Shown: positions 1 to 11,729, numbered from the stretch's first letter. The stretch: 64,000 nt of DNA from Serratia symbiotica (GCA_024160085.1 JAMDYG010000001.1:124001-188000); one strand, 5' to 3'. Numbers and translations are program-made. Notes: generated from the letters alone by a model not told the origin.

Positions 1-604
<604 letters not shown>

Positions 605-656
605 CTATGTAGTATCTGGCAATTGAGTGCTTGTTTTAAGATTTGATTTGGATCAC

Positions 657-2043
657 ATGTCGCTAGGCTTCCCTACCGTCCATTTTTACCGTAAGCCGCT
701 TAAATCAGGCTGATCGACAATTGCTGGAAATGGGGCAGATGTGTATTTCTGCCGAAATCTCCAACTTTTCCCAGCTAACATCCGGCAACTGGTATTTCAC
801 CTTGAAAGACGATTGCGCGTAGGTGCACTGTGCGATGTTCCGCAACAGCAACTGCCGTACTACTTTCCGTCCGCAGAACGGCCAGAAGGTTCTGGTGCGC
901 GCCAGCATCACCCTATACGAACTACGTGGCGATTATCAACTGATCGCCGGGAGTATGCAGCCTGCCGGCAACGGCCTGTTGCAACAGCAGTTCGATCAAC
1001 TAAAGCAGCACCTGAGCGACGAAGGTTTATTCTGCCCATAGTTTAAACAGTCACTGCCTAGCCCAGCAAAATGCGTTGTGGTTATCACCCCTGCCAGCAG
1101 CGCGACGTTGCATGATATCTTGCAGGTGCTGCAACGGCATGATCCTTCACTGCCGATCATTATTTACCCTAACTCAGTGCAGGGCAAGGACGCGCTAATG
1201 CAGATGGTACGCGCCATCGAAACCGCCAACCGCAGTGATGAATGCGATGTGCTCTGATCGTTGGCCGGGATGGAGGTTTACTGGAAGATCTGTGAAGTTT
1301 CAATGATGAACGCGTAGCACGCGCGATATTCGCCAGCCAGATCTAGATCGTCAGCGCAGTCGGCCATGAAACCGATGTGACTATCGTCGACTTTGTCGCC
1401 GATCTGCGTGCGCCGACCCCTTCCGCTGCCGCTGAACGGGTCAGCCTAAATCATCTTGAGCTAGTACATCAGTTGCAGTTGCAGCAACAACGGTTGGAAA
1501 TGGCGATAGATTACTATCTGTTCCGGCGTCAGCAGCAGTTCACGCGTATTTACCACCGTTTGCAGCAGCAACATCCGCACCTGCGGCTGGCACGCCTGCT
1601 GACGCTGCTGTTCAAACTACAACGCCGTCTGGAAGATGGCACGCAAAATCAATTGCGCATGGCCTAGCAGCGCAGCGCAACGAATGCACCCAGCAACAGT
1701 TGGCGAAGATACAGCCGCAGAACCGCATTCACCGCTATTAACAGCGTGTGCAACAAGCAGGCGCTGGATCGCCAGCTCAATGCTTACCGCTAGCGCTTCG
1801 GCATAGCCTGTAGCCATCTTGAAGCGGTCAGCCCGCTGGCGCGCGGCTATAGCCATGATACAACTCCCCATACAGCGAGCTGCTGAAAAGCACCAAACAA
1901 CCAAACAGGCTCAACTCGGCGAACGGCTAGAAACCCGTTTACTTGATAGCTGGATAGAAAGTGAGGTGAAGAGCATTACCACCGCTAAAACTCGTGATCC
2001 AATGAGGCTGTTTGAGCGCAATATTGATTCATCTAATCGATAA
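657..2043 (+). pseudogene. xseA: Exodeoxyribonuclease VII large subunit, decayed
   Basis: Homology to XseA, the large subunit of exonuclease VII that degrades single-stranded DNA, is spread over all three frames. Recognisable blocks in order are [20 protein letters not shown], the OB-fold block [29 protein letters not shown], a central block around [21 protein letters not shown], then [28 protein letters not shown], and a C-terminal WIESEVKSI. Frameshifts occur near 690 and 825. Stops occur after LSDEGLF (about 1040), after ECDVL (about 1256) and after LRMA (about 1665). The G-rich segment after VGR, conserved in the family, is scrambled. No functional protein is expected. Confidence 0.93.
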
Positions 2044-2324
2044 CCTTTCAGCCCTTTCGATAGAATACGGGGGCAGTATTACTACCGCCCATTTTGCACT
2101 GATTATTTTTTCTTCAGATGAATAGTAAGAAAGCGATTTTTCACTTTATTTAAAAGGATTTTTTAATTTAACAATTGTTTTGAGTACATCTAGGTGTACA
2201 CGAAAAACGAAAGTACTAACCAATCCCATACAATTATCAATCAATGAAATGAAAATTATTTCATCCTAAGAATATCAGTGATGAAAATCACTATCCGTTA
2301 TTAAGCTGGTGGGTGAGTGGCCTC
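2044..2324. other. AT-rich intergenic stretch with a small hairpin
   Basis: I see no coding homology on either strand. A short perfect hairpin (ggtgag, loop tggcct, ctcacc) lies at 2312-2329 and is followed by an AT-rich run, so it may be a weak terminator of the relic genes to its right. The stretch marks the left end of a 1.7 kb island between xseA and der that departs from the expected gene order. Confidence 0.4.
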
Positions 2325-2680
2325 TCACCAAATTAACAACATGCTAATAGTGAGATTAGCGGCGCGGCACTGGCTTGAGGAAGGGATGAACGTCGTGTTT
2401 TGTCGCAATGGCGGAAACTCTCTGAACCTTATCCTGTACGGATACAGCAAAAAGCTAATTTTTGACACCGGATAAATCTTCAACCTTTGAATATAGAGCA
2501 TTGCCTGGGGGGAGATATTCACCTTTTTATCAGGGTCGTGCCAAGGATAAACAGACTGACTGTTTTGCTGTTTCTTCTTTGGTGCTTCCACATCGATTTT
2601 GCTACCGGACATCACAACATCGCCTCTGGCTATCCAATCGTAGACGGTCTGGTGTGATGAAGTTCGGCATCGTCGATGCT
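2325..2680 (-). pseudogene. Unidentified relic with a possible DNA-binding segment
   Basis: On the minus strand a reading frame gives TVYDWIARGDVVMSGSKIDV followed by EAPKKKQQNSQ. This is reminiscent of the recognition helix of AlpA- or excisionase-type regulators (TVYDWIARG) with a basic tail. The upstream half, which begins MSITEGSIDDAELHH at about 2693, sits in another frame, so one frameshift would join the two. I cannot name the family. It lies in the accessory island beside Fic-like and SSB-like relics, so a mobile-element origin is plausible but inferred. Confidence 0.25.
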
Positions 2681-2688
2681 GCCTTCCG

Positions 2689-2955
2689 TTATTGACATTG
2701 TGAAATCATCACAGCTCGGGTATGAAGCCCTCTTCCTTCAAGGAGTGAATCACTCCGCGGATAAGATACGAGCAGACCACAAGATTTCCATTCCAGCATG
2801 TGAAAAATGGCCCTGACCTGTACGAACAATAACGGATGAATATCGGCCTCAAGCCGCAAGTGTCGTAACAACTCAAGCTCAGTCAAGACATCAACCAAGG
2901 GAGAATAAAAGCTCGGATTGAGCAAGATAAGATCAAAGTGTATAAATCGCGACAT
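2689..2955 (-). pseudogene. N-terminal fragment resembling a Fic-family protein
   Basis: An 88-codon frame starts MSRFIHFDLILLNPSF and continues SPLVDVLTELELLRHLRLE and FVQVRAIFHMLE. This resembles the N-terminal helical part of Fic-domain proteins that precedes the SLGSARIEGNHTT segment. A frame-shifted LWSARI trace follows FHMLE, as expected if the ancestral segment was broken there. The catalytic HPFxxGN(G/K)R motif of Fic AMP-transferases is absent, so no activity is expected. The family call rests on pattern memory only. Confidence 0.45.
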
Positions 2956-3121
2956 TAAAGTTAACCTATCTTAACCAGAGGCTTATCAGTATCTGAAAAT
3001 ATTAAATAACAGTGAATTAAAATAATAATGCATAAATTATATCTTAAAAACCAACATTTTGATAAATCAAATAAACCACTGCATAACGTCCTATCGTCTG
3101 TCCCCTACATGACGTGCCTTC

Positions 3122-3490
3122 TCAAAAAGGTTCGTTATACGGTGGTGTCTGATCCATGTCGTCGGGTTTTTGGTAAACATCTCAGCCACCGAGCGCTGGC
3201 TGTGGCTGCTTCCTGGCTCGCTGTGGTGCATCACTGGCTTGCCCCCATCGACCCCTTGCAGGCCAGGCCTGACGGTCGTACTGCTCGGACGCGGATAACC
3301 GAATCCGCCACTATCTGATAACCTCTTGACATGCTGCCATCCTTCGTCGTCCGCTGATTGATTTGCATGATGCCGGAAACACTAATCAACTCACCTTTAA
3401 CGTGGCGTGCCAGCACTTTGGCCTGTTTGCAAAAAGCTACTACACTCATCCAGAAAGGAGTCTGGAGTCTCTCCGATCCCTATACTATCG
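3122..3490 (-). pseudogene. Mobile-element single-stranded DNA-binding protein, fragment
   Basis: The minus frame 3449-3231 reads WMSVVAFCKQAKVLARHVKG, then ELISVSGIMQIN and YQIVADSVIRVRAVRP. This is the OB-fold pattern of SSB proteins carried by plasmids and integrative elements (VxxFGKxAExLAxHVKKGELISVxG). A shifted frame further on ends DDMDQTPPYNEPF and a stop at 3122, which looks like the acidic SSB C-terminal tip. The N-terminal strand block before TPFWMSVVAF is not recognisable, and a shift separates the core from the tail. Chromosomal ssb lies elsewhere in enterobacteria, so this is probably an accessory copy. Confidence 0.5.
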
Positions 3491-3602
3491 CATGGCAGAG
3501 ATAGCGAAGATAAAATGCTCCGCCATCCGAGCGCCCTCCAAATCGTTCATTCGCTTTAATCCATGCTTTAAGTTAGCTTCGGCATAATCGGCCTCCAGTT
3601 GT
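3485..3602 (-). pseudogene. Short unidentified C-terminal fragment before the SSB relic
   Basis: A minus-strand frame reads LEADYAEANLKHGLKRMNDL followed by EGARMAEHFIFAISAMR and a stop. It is a helical, well-behaved protein tail directly upstream of the SSB-like fragment. In SPI-7/PFGI-1-type integrative elements an accessory gene precedes ssb, and this may be such a gene, but I cannot assign a family. Confidence 0.22.
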
Positions 3603-3796
3603 ACCCAATGCAGGCTTGATCATGAATAAGTACTCATCTTTGTACCCAAAAAAAAGCAAAACCTACTAGAGTACACACATAAGTACAACTGAATGATGAG
3701 CTGTAATGCGTCGTTCTAATAGTCCTTGATAACAAAAAATCTCGACACAATGCGGGCTTCTAGACTTTTCGAAAGCTGATGATTCTTAGTAAATCA

Positions 3797-5284
3797 TTAT
3801 TTGTTTTTCTTCAGGTGATTCATCAGGCGCTTGCGCTTGCGTAGTTGGTTTAGCGTCAGTAGATTGCGTTTGCTAGCAAATGGGTTATTGCCCTCTTTAA
3901 ATTGGATGCGGATCAGCGTTCCCATCACTTTCAGCGATCGGCGGAAATAGTTCATCAGATAACGTTTGTACGAATCGGACAAATCACTCACCTGATTGCC
4001 GTGGATCACCACAATTGGTGGGTTATACCCACCGGCGTGAGCGTATTTCAGCTTCACACGGCGGCCACGCACCAGCGGCGGATGGTGATCGTCAACGGCC
4101 ATGTGCATGATCTTAGTTAGCATTGAGGTGTTCACACGGTGGGTCGCACAAGCATATGCTTCCAGCACCGATTCGAACAGGTTTCCGACAACGCTGCCAT
4201 GCAGCGCGGAGATAAAGTGCACACGGGCGAAATCGACAAAGCCTAGACGCAGATCGATCATTTCCTTCACATGTGTGCGCTCTTCCTCGCTAATGCCATC
4301 CCACTTATTGACTACAATCACCAGTGAGCGGCCACTATTGAGGATAAAGCCAAGCAACGACAGATCCTGATCAGAAATCCCTTCGCGTGCATCGATTACC
4401 AGCAGTACCACATTGGCATCTTCAATCGCCTGTAATGTTTTGATTACCGAGAACTTCTCTACCATTTCCGTCACTTTTCCACGTTTGCGCACCCCGGCAG
4501 TGTCAATGAGCACATATTCGCGTTCATCACGTACCATCGGGATATAAATACTGTCGCGGGTGGTACCTGGCATGTCGTACACCACCACGCGTTCCTCGCC
4601 AAGGATACGGTTAGTCAGCGTAGATTTACCAACGTTGGGGCGCCCGACAATCGCTAGCTTGATTGCCAGATCCTGCGGGTTGAAGTCATCTTCCGGTTCA
4701 TTATCTTCCTCTTCGAGGTTCTCAGCATTCTGTTCGACCCAATAAGCGGCGTTGGCCTCTTCTTTAGTCAGTTCGACTTCTTCCTCTTTTTCAGGAAGGA
4801 ACGGCATCAGTACGTGCTCGATCAGTTGTCTCACACCACGGCCGTGTGATGCAGCGATGGCATACACCTCACCCAGGCCCAGCGAGTAGAAATCAGCGGT
4901 GACCATGTCTGGATCTAGGCCATCAGTCTTATTGACCACCAAAAAGGTCGCCTTCTGGCGGTTGCGCAGATGCTGGGCGATACCCTGATCGGCTGGAATC
5001 AGGCCAGCGCGGGCATCAACCATAAACAGAACAATATCGGCTTCTTCAATCGCCAACAGCGACTGACCAGCCATGCGCGTTTCGACGCCATCTTCATGGC
5101 CGTCAATACCGCCAGTATCGACAATGATAAATTCATTGCCCTCAACTTCAGCACGCCCATACTTGCGGTCTCGCGTTAGCCCTGGGAAATCTGCCACCAG
5201 CGCATCGCGTGTCTGTGTCAAACGGTTAAATAAGGTAGATTTACCCACATTCGGGTGCCCAACCAGCGCGACGACAGGTATCAT
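3797..5284 (-). CDS. der: Ribosome biogenesis GTPase Der (EngA), double GTPase
   Basis: Intact 495-residue protein, close to the usual 490. Two tandem G domains are visible: the first P-loop GHPNVGKS at 9-16 with DTGG at 57-60 and NKTD at 118-121, the second P-loop GRPNVGKS at 214-221 with DTAG and NKWD. They are joined by an acidic linker (about 165-205). A KH-like C-terminal domain with a basic tail follows. Der acts in 50S subunit maturation. The first P-loop carries H instead of the usual R at position 10, which may be neutral. It is the last gene of the bamB-der direction and is preceded by a GAGG ribosome-binding site. Confidence 0.97.
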   Translation of the reverse strand: MIPVVALVGHPNVGKSTLFNRLTQTRDALVADFPGLTRDRKYGRAEVEGNEFIIVDTGGIDGHEDGVETRMAGQSLLAIEEADIVLFMVDARAGLIPADQGIAQHLRNRQKATFLVVNKTDGLDPDMVTADFYSLGLGEVYAIAASHGRGVRQLIEHVLMPFLPEKEEEVELTKEEANAAYWVEQNAENLEEEDNEPEDDFNPQDLAIKLAIVGRPNVGKSTLTNRILGEERVVVYDMPGTTRDSIYIPMVRDEREYVLIDTAGVRKRGKVTEMVEKFSVIKTLQAIEDANVVLLVIDAREGISDQDLSLLGFILNSGRSLVIVVNKWDGISEEERTHVKEMIDLRLGFVDFARVHFISALHGSVVGNLFESVLEAYACATHRVNTSMLTKIMHMAVDDHHPPLVRGRRVKLKYAHAGGYNPPIVVIHGNQVSDLSDSYKRYLMNYFRRSLKVMGTLIRIQFKEGNNPFASKRNLLTLNQLRKRKRLMNHLKKNK

Positions 5285-5365
5285 TGTTGAAGCCTCATTA
5301 TTAACTTATAATCAAAGTGTTACCACACTTTGGACAGATTCCGAAACTGTGGCTTATAAAATACG

Positions 5366-5395
5366 AAACGGCTCATGAACCCTCAGGAGCCGTTT
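5366..5395 (-). terminator. Perfect 9-bp hairpin between bamB and der
   Basis: aaacggctc at 5366-5374 pairs exactly with gagccgttt at 5387-5395 across a 12-base loop. It lies in the 255-bp bamB-der gap and could attenuate bamB transcription before der. The downstream T-run on the minus strand is imperfect (cgtatttt), so terminator function is only inferred. Confidence 0.4.
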
Positions 5396-5539
5396 TCCCC
5401 TTTATCTTTCGCGCCGCAGCAACGTTGACTGCATGCCCTAACCTCAGTCACTGAGTTCAGGCTTTTGGGGAACCGTGCGCCTATCGCCTGTCAGCACGCT
5501 GAAATATTTTGGGTACTGAAAAGGTTACGGCCATCAGCA

Positions 5540-6721
5540 CTAGCGAGTGAACGCGTGAACTTTTCCACTTCGTGCCTGAATGACCAGTTTATCGCCCGCT
5601 ACCAACGGCGCAGACAGAAAGCCAGAGCTATCTACTGACTGTTGGGCGACAAAACGACCATCGGTGGTGTTGATCCAGTGCAGATAGCCTTTGGCATCAC
5701 CAGTCACCAGATAACCATTAAATATCACCGGTGGTGTCAATTTGCGGTGTAGCAGATCATTCTGTGTCCACACCGTCATGCCGCCTTCAGTGCTAAGCGC
5801 TACCAAGCGATCATTCTGATCGACCAGGTGAATACGGCCTGAATCGACGATAAAGTCATTCACTGAACCCAACTCACGTTTCCACATGATCTGGCCGGAA
5901 CCTAGATCCAGCGCCGTCAGGTTGCCATTGTAGCCCAATGCATAAACGATGCCTTCAACGATCACCGGCGTAGTGTCTACATCATTTAGGCGATCGATTT
6001 CAGTTGCACCACTAGGCTGGGAAATACGCTGCTGCCAAATCAGTTGGCCTTGCTGCATCAATACGGCGCTGACGCGGCCATTATCACCGCCGACGATAGC
6101 TGCGCCGAAAGCCATAGCCGGTGCGGATTCACCGCGCAACGACAGTAATGGCATGTCCAGGTTAACCGTCCACTTCACTGTGCCATCGGATTCGTTCAGC
6201 GCCTGCAACTGACCATTAGAGGTGTGGATCAGCACCATGCCATCGCTGATCACCGGGCGAGACATCGCTTCGCCAGCAACCCTGGCCTGCCAGGCTACAC
6301 CGCCATCAGCAGTATTCAATGCGTAAACTACCGCTTTCTCACTACCAATATAGATCCTATCGCCTGATACCGCTAAGCCACCTGACAGCAGCTCGAACAA
6401 GCGGCTGGAGAAGAAGCCGGTGTGTTCGGAGAGATCCACCTTCCACTTTTCGTTACCGCTGGTGGCGTCAAGCGCTTTCACTATGCCGTGACGATCAGCA
6501 GCGAAAATGGTGCTGTTCTGGAAGGCCGGACGCAGATGGGAATAAAACTCGCCGATGCCATCACCAACCGAGGCGCTCCATATCTTGTTCGGCGTAAATT
6601 GATTTTCAACTTTCGGCAATGGCGACATAGTCACCACGTCTTCTTCACTGTTAAACAGCGAACAACCACTCAGCAAGGCAGCAGAAACTAGCCAGACCAA
6701 GAGTATTTTACATAATTGCAT
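5540..6721 (-). CDS. bamB: Outer-membrane assembly lipoprotein BamB
   Basis: Intact 393-residue lipoprotein (E. coli 392). The signal peptide ends in the lipobox LLSGC with the lipidated cysteine at residue 20. The mature part is an eight-bladed beta-propeller with PQQ-like repeats such as VKALDATSGNEKWKVDL, VYALNTADGGVAWQA, LQALNESDGTVKWTV and LTALDLGSGQIMWKREL. BamB is a periplasmic accessory of the Bam complex that inserts outer-membrane beta-barrel proteins. BamE, another accessory, is also intact in this window, while sigma-E, which normally induces bam genes, is broken. Confidence 0.96.
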   Translation of the reverse strand: MQLCKILLVWLVSAALLSGCSLFNSEEDVVTMSPLPKVENQFTPNKIWSASVGDGIGEFYSHLRPAFQNSTIFAADRHGIVKALDATSGNEKWKVDLSEHTGFFSSRLFELLSGGLAVSGDRIYIGSEKAVVYALNTADGGVAWQARVAGEAMSRPVISDGMVLIHTSNGQLQALNESDGTVKWTVNLDMPLLSLRGESAPAMAFGAAIVGGDNGRVSAVLMQQGQLIWQQRISQPSGATEIDRLNDVDTTPVIVEGIVYALGYNGNLTALDLGSGQIMWKRELGSVNDFIVDSGRIHLVDQNDRLVALSTEGGMTVWTQNDLLHRKLTPPVIFNGYLVTGDAKGYLHWINTTDGRFVAQQSVDSSGFLSAPLVAGDKLVIQARSGKVHAFTR

Positions 6722-6731
6722 GGGGTTCCCC

Positions 6732-7347
6732 TTAGTTGGACAAGTTATTCAATTTTATACGCAACAACACTTCGAGCTCCTGAGAAACATTGGACTCAAG
6801 GCCTTTACTATATAGGCTTCGCGTGCACCTTGAGCATCGCCATTGGACAACAATACATCGCCGCGCGTATCCTGCACCAGCACCGCCCAGCCTGCATCTT
6901 TCACCTCATCCAGTGTTTTTAGCGCGTGATCCCACTTTTTTCCTGTAGCTGGACACGTGCCAGACGCTGGTTGATCTGCGAAAGTAGGTTATCTTCTCTG
7001 GTCTGGCTTTGCGCCTGCATTAGTTGCTGTTCCACTTTAGCAACGTCATTCTGCTCAATAAAATGCTTGGCCAACTGCAACGCGGATAATACGCTGTAGC
7101 TGTTAGCCTGGACAAATTTCTCCGCTGCGGCCACATCATCAGGCTTACCGGCCGCTAGACGATCACTGACTTCCTGATAAGATTGGGATGCTGCCATCAG
7201 GTCGACACTTTGATGGTTTTGCCAGTAACGCCAACTAACTAAGGAAGCAATGCTGAGTACAACTCCCACCGCCAGCGCTTTGCCGTTTTCAGCAAAGAAC
7301 TGACGCAAAGTGTCAACTTGTTCATTTTCAGTGGTATAGACTTCCAC
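6732..7347 (-). pseudogene. yfgM: Inner-membrane TPR protein YfgM (RcsB/SecYEG-associated), frameshifted
   Basis: The N-terminal 142 codons are clean: a cytosolic start MEVYTTENEQVDTLRQFF, a membrane segment at about residues 24-42 and TPR helices up to RLARVQLQEK. There a run of six A (minus strand, plus 6936-6941) shifts the frame and ends in SGITR-stop. Seven A would restore QEKKWDHALKTLDEVKDAGW. A second shift near 6785 is needed to reach ELEVLLRIKLNNLSN and the stop at 6732. YfgM is a SecYEG-associated periplasmic chaperone partner. A truncated N-terminal form may be made, but I class it as a pseudogene. Confidence 0.85.
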
Positions 7348-7360
7348 GGTGTCTTTCTCC

Positions 7361-8635
7361 TCAACTTAACATTTGAGCCAGACGCGCAGCAGTTTCGCTT
7401 TGCACCAGCGTTTCTTGTTCACCACTGCGCAGGTCTTTCACTACCACCTGTTGTGCCGCCACTTCGTTCTCGCCCAAGATCAATGCAACGCACGCGCCCC
7501 ATTTGTCCGCACGGGTGATCTGCTTTTTGAAGTTACCGCCACCGTAGTTGGTCATCAATTTTAGCTGAGGCAACGCATCGCGCACTCGTTCTGCCAGTTG
7601 CATCGCTGCACTCTGCGCACCCGTGCCGGAAGAAATCAAGTACACATCAATGGTGGGTGGCGCAGTGAAATCCGGGTTAAGCGCTTGTACCAGCAGCACC
7701 AGACGTTCCAACCCCATAGCAAAGCCTACGGCTGGCACCATACGCCCACCCAACTGCTCGACTAGACTATCGTAACGTCCACCTGCACAGACAGTACCCT
7801 GTGCACCAAGACTGGTAGTAACCCATTCAAATACCGTACGGTTGTAGTAGTCCAGACCGCGTACCAGGCATTCATTGATGGTGTATGGGATACCTGCCTG
7901 TGCCAAAAGTTCACATAGACCGGTGAAGTGAGCGCGAGACGCTTCATCCAGATACTTGGACAGGCGCGGGGCATCGTTCAGTAATGCCTGCACCTCAGGA
8001 TTTTTGGAGTCCAGCACGCGCAACGGGTTGCGGTACATGCGGCGCTTGCAGTTTTCATCCAGCACGTCGACGTGCTGTTCGAGAAAACATACCAGCGCAT
8101 TGCGGTAGTTGGCGCGCGCCTCTAGCGAACCAATGGAGTTCAGCTCTAATTTGAAGTGTTCAGCGATGCCCAGCGCTTTCCACCAGCGAGCGGTCAGTAG
8201 GATCAGTTCAGCATCAATATCCGGGCCATGCAGGCCAAACACTTCCGCCCCTAATTGATGGAACTGGCGATAGCGGCCTTTTTGCGGGCGCTCATAGCGG
8301 AACATCGGCCCGATATACCACAGACGCTGTTCCTGATTGTAGAGCAAACCATGTTCAATACCGGCACGAACGCAGCCAGCCGTGCCTTCCGGGCGTAGAG
8401 TCAGGATATCACCATTGCGATCATCAAAGGTATACATCTCTTTTTCTACAACATCAGTCACCTCGCCGATCGCACGTTTGAATAACGCGGTCTGCTCTAC
8501 AATCGGCAACCGTATTTCGCTGTAGCCATAGCCGTCAAGCACCTTCTTGAGAGTGCCTTCAATACGCTGCCATAATGCCGTGTCTTTCGGCAGGTAGTCG
8601 TTCATGCCGCGAATGGCTTGAATGTTCTTTGCCAC
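7361..8635 (-). CDS. hisS: Histidyl-tRNA synthetase
   Basis: Intact 424-residue class II aminoacyl-tRNA synthetase, the normal length. Motif 2 ([21 protein letters not shown]) and the histidine-A segment around [16 protein letters not shown] are present, as is motif 3 (GFAMGLERL). The C-terminal anticodon-binding domain follows ([14 protein letters not shown], then [20 protein letters not shown]). It charges tRNA-His in the cytosol. The gene starts 13 bp upstream of yfgM, with which it is likely cotranscribed. Confidence 0.97.
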   Translation of the reverse strand: MAKNIQAIRGMNDYLPKDTALWQRIEGTLKKVLDGYGYSEIRLPIVEQTALFKRAIGEVTDVVEKEMYTFDDRNGDILTLRPEGTAGCVRAGIEHGLLYNQEQRLWYIGPMFRYERPQKGRYRQFHQLGAEVFGLHGPDIDAELILLTARWWKALGIAEHFKLELNSIGSLEARANYRNALVCFLEQHVDVLDENCKRRMYRNPLRVLDSKNPEVQALLNDAPRLSKYLDEASRAHFTGLCELLAQAGIPYTINECLVRGLDYYNRTVFEWVTTSLGAQGTVCAGGRYDSLVEQLGGRMVPAVGFAMGLERLVLLVQALNPDFTAPPTIDVYLISSGTGAQSAAMQLAERVRDALPQLKLMTNYGGGNFKKQITRADKWGACVALILGENEVAAQQVVVKDLRSGEQETLVQSETAARLAQMLS

Positions 8636-8736
8636 GTTAGTTCTCTGTCGGTTGTCTGTAAAAATGAACCCGATTATAGGAACTTTGCCATCCCGTGTTC
8701 AACGTGGATGCCAGCAATTCTCTACCCATGGCTCAT

Positions 8737-8758
8737 AAAAAGCGGGAAAAAAGCCCGC
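8737..8758 (-). terminator. Rho-independent terminator after ispG
   Basis: On the minus strand gcggg and cccgc (plus 8754-8758 and 8742-8746) form a GC stem around a T-rich loop, followed by a run of T. It lies 26 bp past the ispG stop and separates ispG from hisS. Confidence 0.75.
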
Positions 8759-8783
8759 AGTATCATCGATAAAAAGCTTACTT

Positions 8784-9899
8784 TTACAGCAGACTGACCG
8801 AGATGCGGTTGGTTTCATCCATCATCGATGCCTTGGCGCGGATCTTCACCTCCAATTGGTCAATTATCTGCTCGTTGTCGAAACGCTCTTTCTGACGTGT
8901 GCCGTCTTCGTAGAAGCTGCTCTTGTTATGACCACCAGTGACACCCAGGGTCGATACCAACGCTTCGCCCGGCCCGTTGACCACGCAACCGATAATCGAC
9001 ACATCCATTGGCGTGATAATGTCTTCCAGACGCTGTTCTAATGCATTCACCGTACCAATCACGTCAAATTCTTGACGTGAACAGGTCGGGCAGGCGATGA
9101 AGTTGATGCCGCGTGCGCGGATGCGCAACGATTTTAGGATATCAAAACCGACCTTTACTTCTTCCACCGGATCAGCCGCTAGCGAGATACGCAGGGTGTC
9201 ACCAATACCTTCCGACAGCAACAACCCCAGGCCTATTGCTGACTTGACCGAACCGTTGCGTGCACCACCAGCTTCGGTGATGCCCAGGTGCAGCGGTTGA
9301 TCAATACGAGACGCTAGCAGGCGATAGGAATGCACCGCCAAAAATATATCAGACGCTTTGACACTGACCTTGAACTGGTCAAAGTTTAGGCTATCGAGGA
9401 TGTCTACATGACGCATGGCGGATTCTAGCAGCGCTTCTGGCGTTGGTTCACCGTACTTTTCCTGTAAGTCTTTCTCCAGCGATCCACCATTAACGCCGAT
9501 ACGGATCGGGATATTCTTGTCACGCGCGCAATCCACTACCGAGCGGATACGCGATTCGTTGCCAATATTACCAGGATTGATACGTAGGCAATCCACACCG
9601 TATTTAGCCACCTGCAACGCGAGGCGATAATCAAAATGGATATCAGCGACTAGCGGCACGTTGACCAGCTGTTTGATCAACTTGAATGCATCGGCGGCGT
9701 CCATGGTGGGAACTGAAACACGGACGATATCGACACCGACGCGCTCCAGCGCTTTAATCTGATTAACCGTAGCGGCAACATCAGTGGTACGGGTATTGGT
9801 CATCGACTGCACGGTAATCGGCGCGCCATCACCAATAGGCACCTTACCAACGTAAATACGTGTTGATTTTCGGCGATTGATCGGCGCTTGGTTATGCAT
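8784..9899 (-). CDS. ispG: 4-hydroxy-3-methylbut-2-enyl diphosphate synthase (GcpE)
   Basis: Intact 371-residue protein (E. coli 372). It carries the N-terminal TIM-barrel segment ([50 protein letters not shown]). The C-terminal [4Fe-4S] domain has the ligands in CPTCSRQEF and GCVVNGPGE, including the catalytic glutamate. It converts MEcPP to HMBPP in the MEP isoprenoid pathway and needs Fe-S clusters from the Isc system, whose core is kept here. It follows rodZ in the conserved order and ends at a clear terminator. Confidence 0.97.
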   Translation of the reverse strand: MHNQAPINRRKSTRIYVGKVPIGDGAPITVQSMTNTRTTDVAATVNQIKALERVGVDIVRVSVPTMDAADAFKLIKQLVNVPLVADIHFDYRLALQVAKYGVDCLRINPGNIGNESRIRSVVDCARDKNIPIRIGVNGGSLEKDLQEKYGEPTPEALLESAMRHVDILDSLNFDQFKVSVKASDIFLAVHSYRLLASRIDQPLHLGITEAGGARNGSVKSAIGLGLLLSEGIGDTLRISLAADPVEEVKVGFDILKSLRIRARGINFIACPTCSRQEFDVIGTVNALEQRLEDIITPMDVSIIGCVVNGPGEALVSTLGVTGGHNKSSFYEDGTRQKERFDNEQIIDQLEVKIRAKASMMDETNRISVSLL

Positions 9900-9951
9900 G
9901 ACTTATTCTCTATTGCTACTATGATATTACGTTACGGCCACTGCTACGCAA

Positions 9952-10911
9952 TCACTGCGCAGCAATAGTCAGGTGAGCAACACGGTTTGACTTAACGAAC
10001 CGGCTTAAATCAACCGGCTTACCTTGGTACTGGATCTTCACGGAGACAGGCGCGCCGATTGTAAGTTTGTATGGCACGGTACCGACCAAATTCAACTTAT
10101 CGCCGTTCTTTTGCATGCCGCTGAACAAAGTTTTTCCGTTAGCATCGGTCACCTGCAACCAGCAATCAGCTGAAAAACCCATAACCAGTGCGTTCGTATC
10201 GCTAGCCGCTGCCATGCCCGCATCAACGGTAGGTAACAATGACTGAGCGTACGGTGGTGCCCCCGGCGCAGTTTCTGGCAGCGTTGTCTGGCTGGGCAAC
10301 GCCACGGTAGGCTGCTGTGGGTTAACGGCTGCTTCCTGCGTCGCAGAGCCAGTATCGATCGGCGTAGTAGCATTATCGGTCAGCGACACACGAGTGCTGT
10401 TGTCAGCCTGGTTGTAGGTCAACGATACCTGTTTGCCTTCGTTTTGCGCTAGCTGCGCATCTGACTGATCGGCCATGGTCGCGATCTCTTCCTGCTGTGC
10501 CTGGTGGTTTTGCCACCACCAGGAACCGGTCAGGCCTAGCACCACTAACACTATCAACCAAGTGAAGCTCATCAACCAGCCATCGCGTTTTTTACGATGC
10601 TTGTCCAATGAAAATCGCTGCATCAGCGAGACTTTCGCCATTTTCTGCGGTGCCTGCTCAGCCAAATTCGTCAGCAGTTCATCCTCTGGAATATGCACCA
10701 GCTTGGCGTAAGAACGGATATAACCACGCACGAAAGTCGAAGCGAGATCAGCGGAAATGCTGTCTTCCTCGATATCGCGCACGGTAGACTTTTTGAGGCA
10801 CAGGCGCTCTGCTACCACCTGGTCGCTCAGCCCGAGTTGTTCACGGGCTTGACGCAGGCGTTGACCGGTCGTCATGGATTCGCTTTTATCTTGGGAGGCT
10901 TTAGTATTCAT
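9952..10911 (-). CDS. rodZ: Cytoskeleton protein RodZ
   Basis: Intact 319-residue single-pass membrane protein (E. coli 337). The cytosolic helix-turn-helix domain covers about residues 15-80 ([30 protein letters not shown]). A basic juxtamembrane stretch KHRKKRDG precedes the membrane helix at about 112-133. A linker rich in P, T, Q and A leads to the C-terminal periplasmic DUF4115 beta domain ([19 protein letters not shown] to HLTIAAQ). RodZ couples MreB to the elongasome. The start overlaps the end of the dead pilW by 11 bp. Confidence 0.95.
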   Translation of the reverse strand: MNTKASQDKSESMTTGQRLRQAREQLGLSDQVVAERLCLKKSTVRDIEEDSISADLASTFVRGYIRSYAKLVHIPEDELLTNLAEQAPQKMAKVSLMQRFSLDKHRKKRDGWLMSFTWLIVLVVLGLTGSWWWQNHQAQQEEIATMADQSDAQLAQNEGKQVSLTYNQADNSTRVSLTDNATTPIDTGSATQEAAVNPQQPTVALPSQTTLPETAPGAPPYAQSLLPTVDAGMAAASDTNALVMGFSADCWLQVTDANGKTLFSGMQKNGDKLNLVGTVPYKLTIGAPVSVKIQYQGKPVDLSRFVKSNRVAHLTIAAQ

Positions 10912-11651
10912 TGGCTAAAAATTGCTGGTACTGTTTGGATTGTAGAAAACTTCGCGCTAGCTGTTTGCCATAGCGTTGAACGCTATCATAACGCCCTGCT
11001 AATGCGGCGAAACGGATCTGTAACCATAAGCTGCTGGCACTGGCCGGCAACACATGTCGATAAGTATCTAATAAAAGTTGCGACCGTGTGCGCTTCCCTT
11101 CTCCCAATCGCTTTTCTGCTTCCACTAACAGTGGGAGTACCTTTGTCCAGATCGACCTTCATCGCACGGGTTAACAAGGGGCGTGCTTGGTCATTTTTTC
11201 CGGCTTTGAGAAAACAGTAACCAGCGTTTTCCAGGCTATCGGCGATCCGACCATAATCTGATACCTGCACCACGGCGATAAATTGCTGTTGTGCCGCTAT
11301 ATACTGCCCCAAACTGCAAAGAAGCGCACCGTAATTATTCAGCACAGTACCATTGCCCAGCGCAAGTTTGAGTATGTGCTGATAACGCTGTTCAGCTAGG
11401 GCATTCTCGCCAATTTGCTGCTCATAAAGCGCCATACCCAACTGGGTACGGTAATCTTGTGGCGATGCGGCCAGCGACTTCTCCAGATTCTTCCGCGCGG
11501 CGTTCATATCCCCCTGTTGCAAATACTCCAGACCCAACAGCAACCGCGTCTGGCTCGTGTCAGAAGATAGTGCGTCCTTTTCCGGTAGTGAACCGGAATA
11601 GCCAGCCAGTAAACTGGCTACCAGCACGCCTCTCAGCATTCTCAGATTCAT
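10901..11651 (-). pseudogene. pilW: Type IV pilus biogenesis lipoprotein PilW/PilF, decayed
   Basis: TPR lipoprotein, homologous to the type IV pilotin PilF, normally upstream of rodZ. The signal sequence survives, but the lipobox cysteine is replaced: LLAGYSGS instead of LLAGCSGS. TPR helices run from [20 protein letters not shown] to [15 protein letters not shown]. There one extra A in an A-run (plus 11142-11144) shifts the frame. The rest, [20 protein letters not shown] to QFLANEY, is in the next frame and stops at 10901. Both the loss of the lipidated residue and the frameshift argue against function. Its N-terminus is in frame with the upstream rlmN tail. Confidence 0.9.
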
Positions 11652-11729
11652 ACCCACATTTATTATTATCCTTATCGATGCTATCGGTGCGCCTAACAGA
11701 CGGTTAGAAGGTAAAAACAGCGCTATAGA

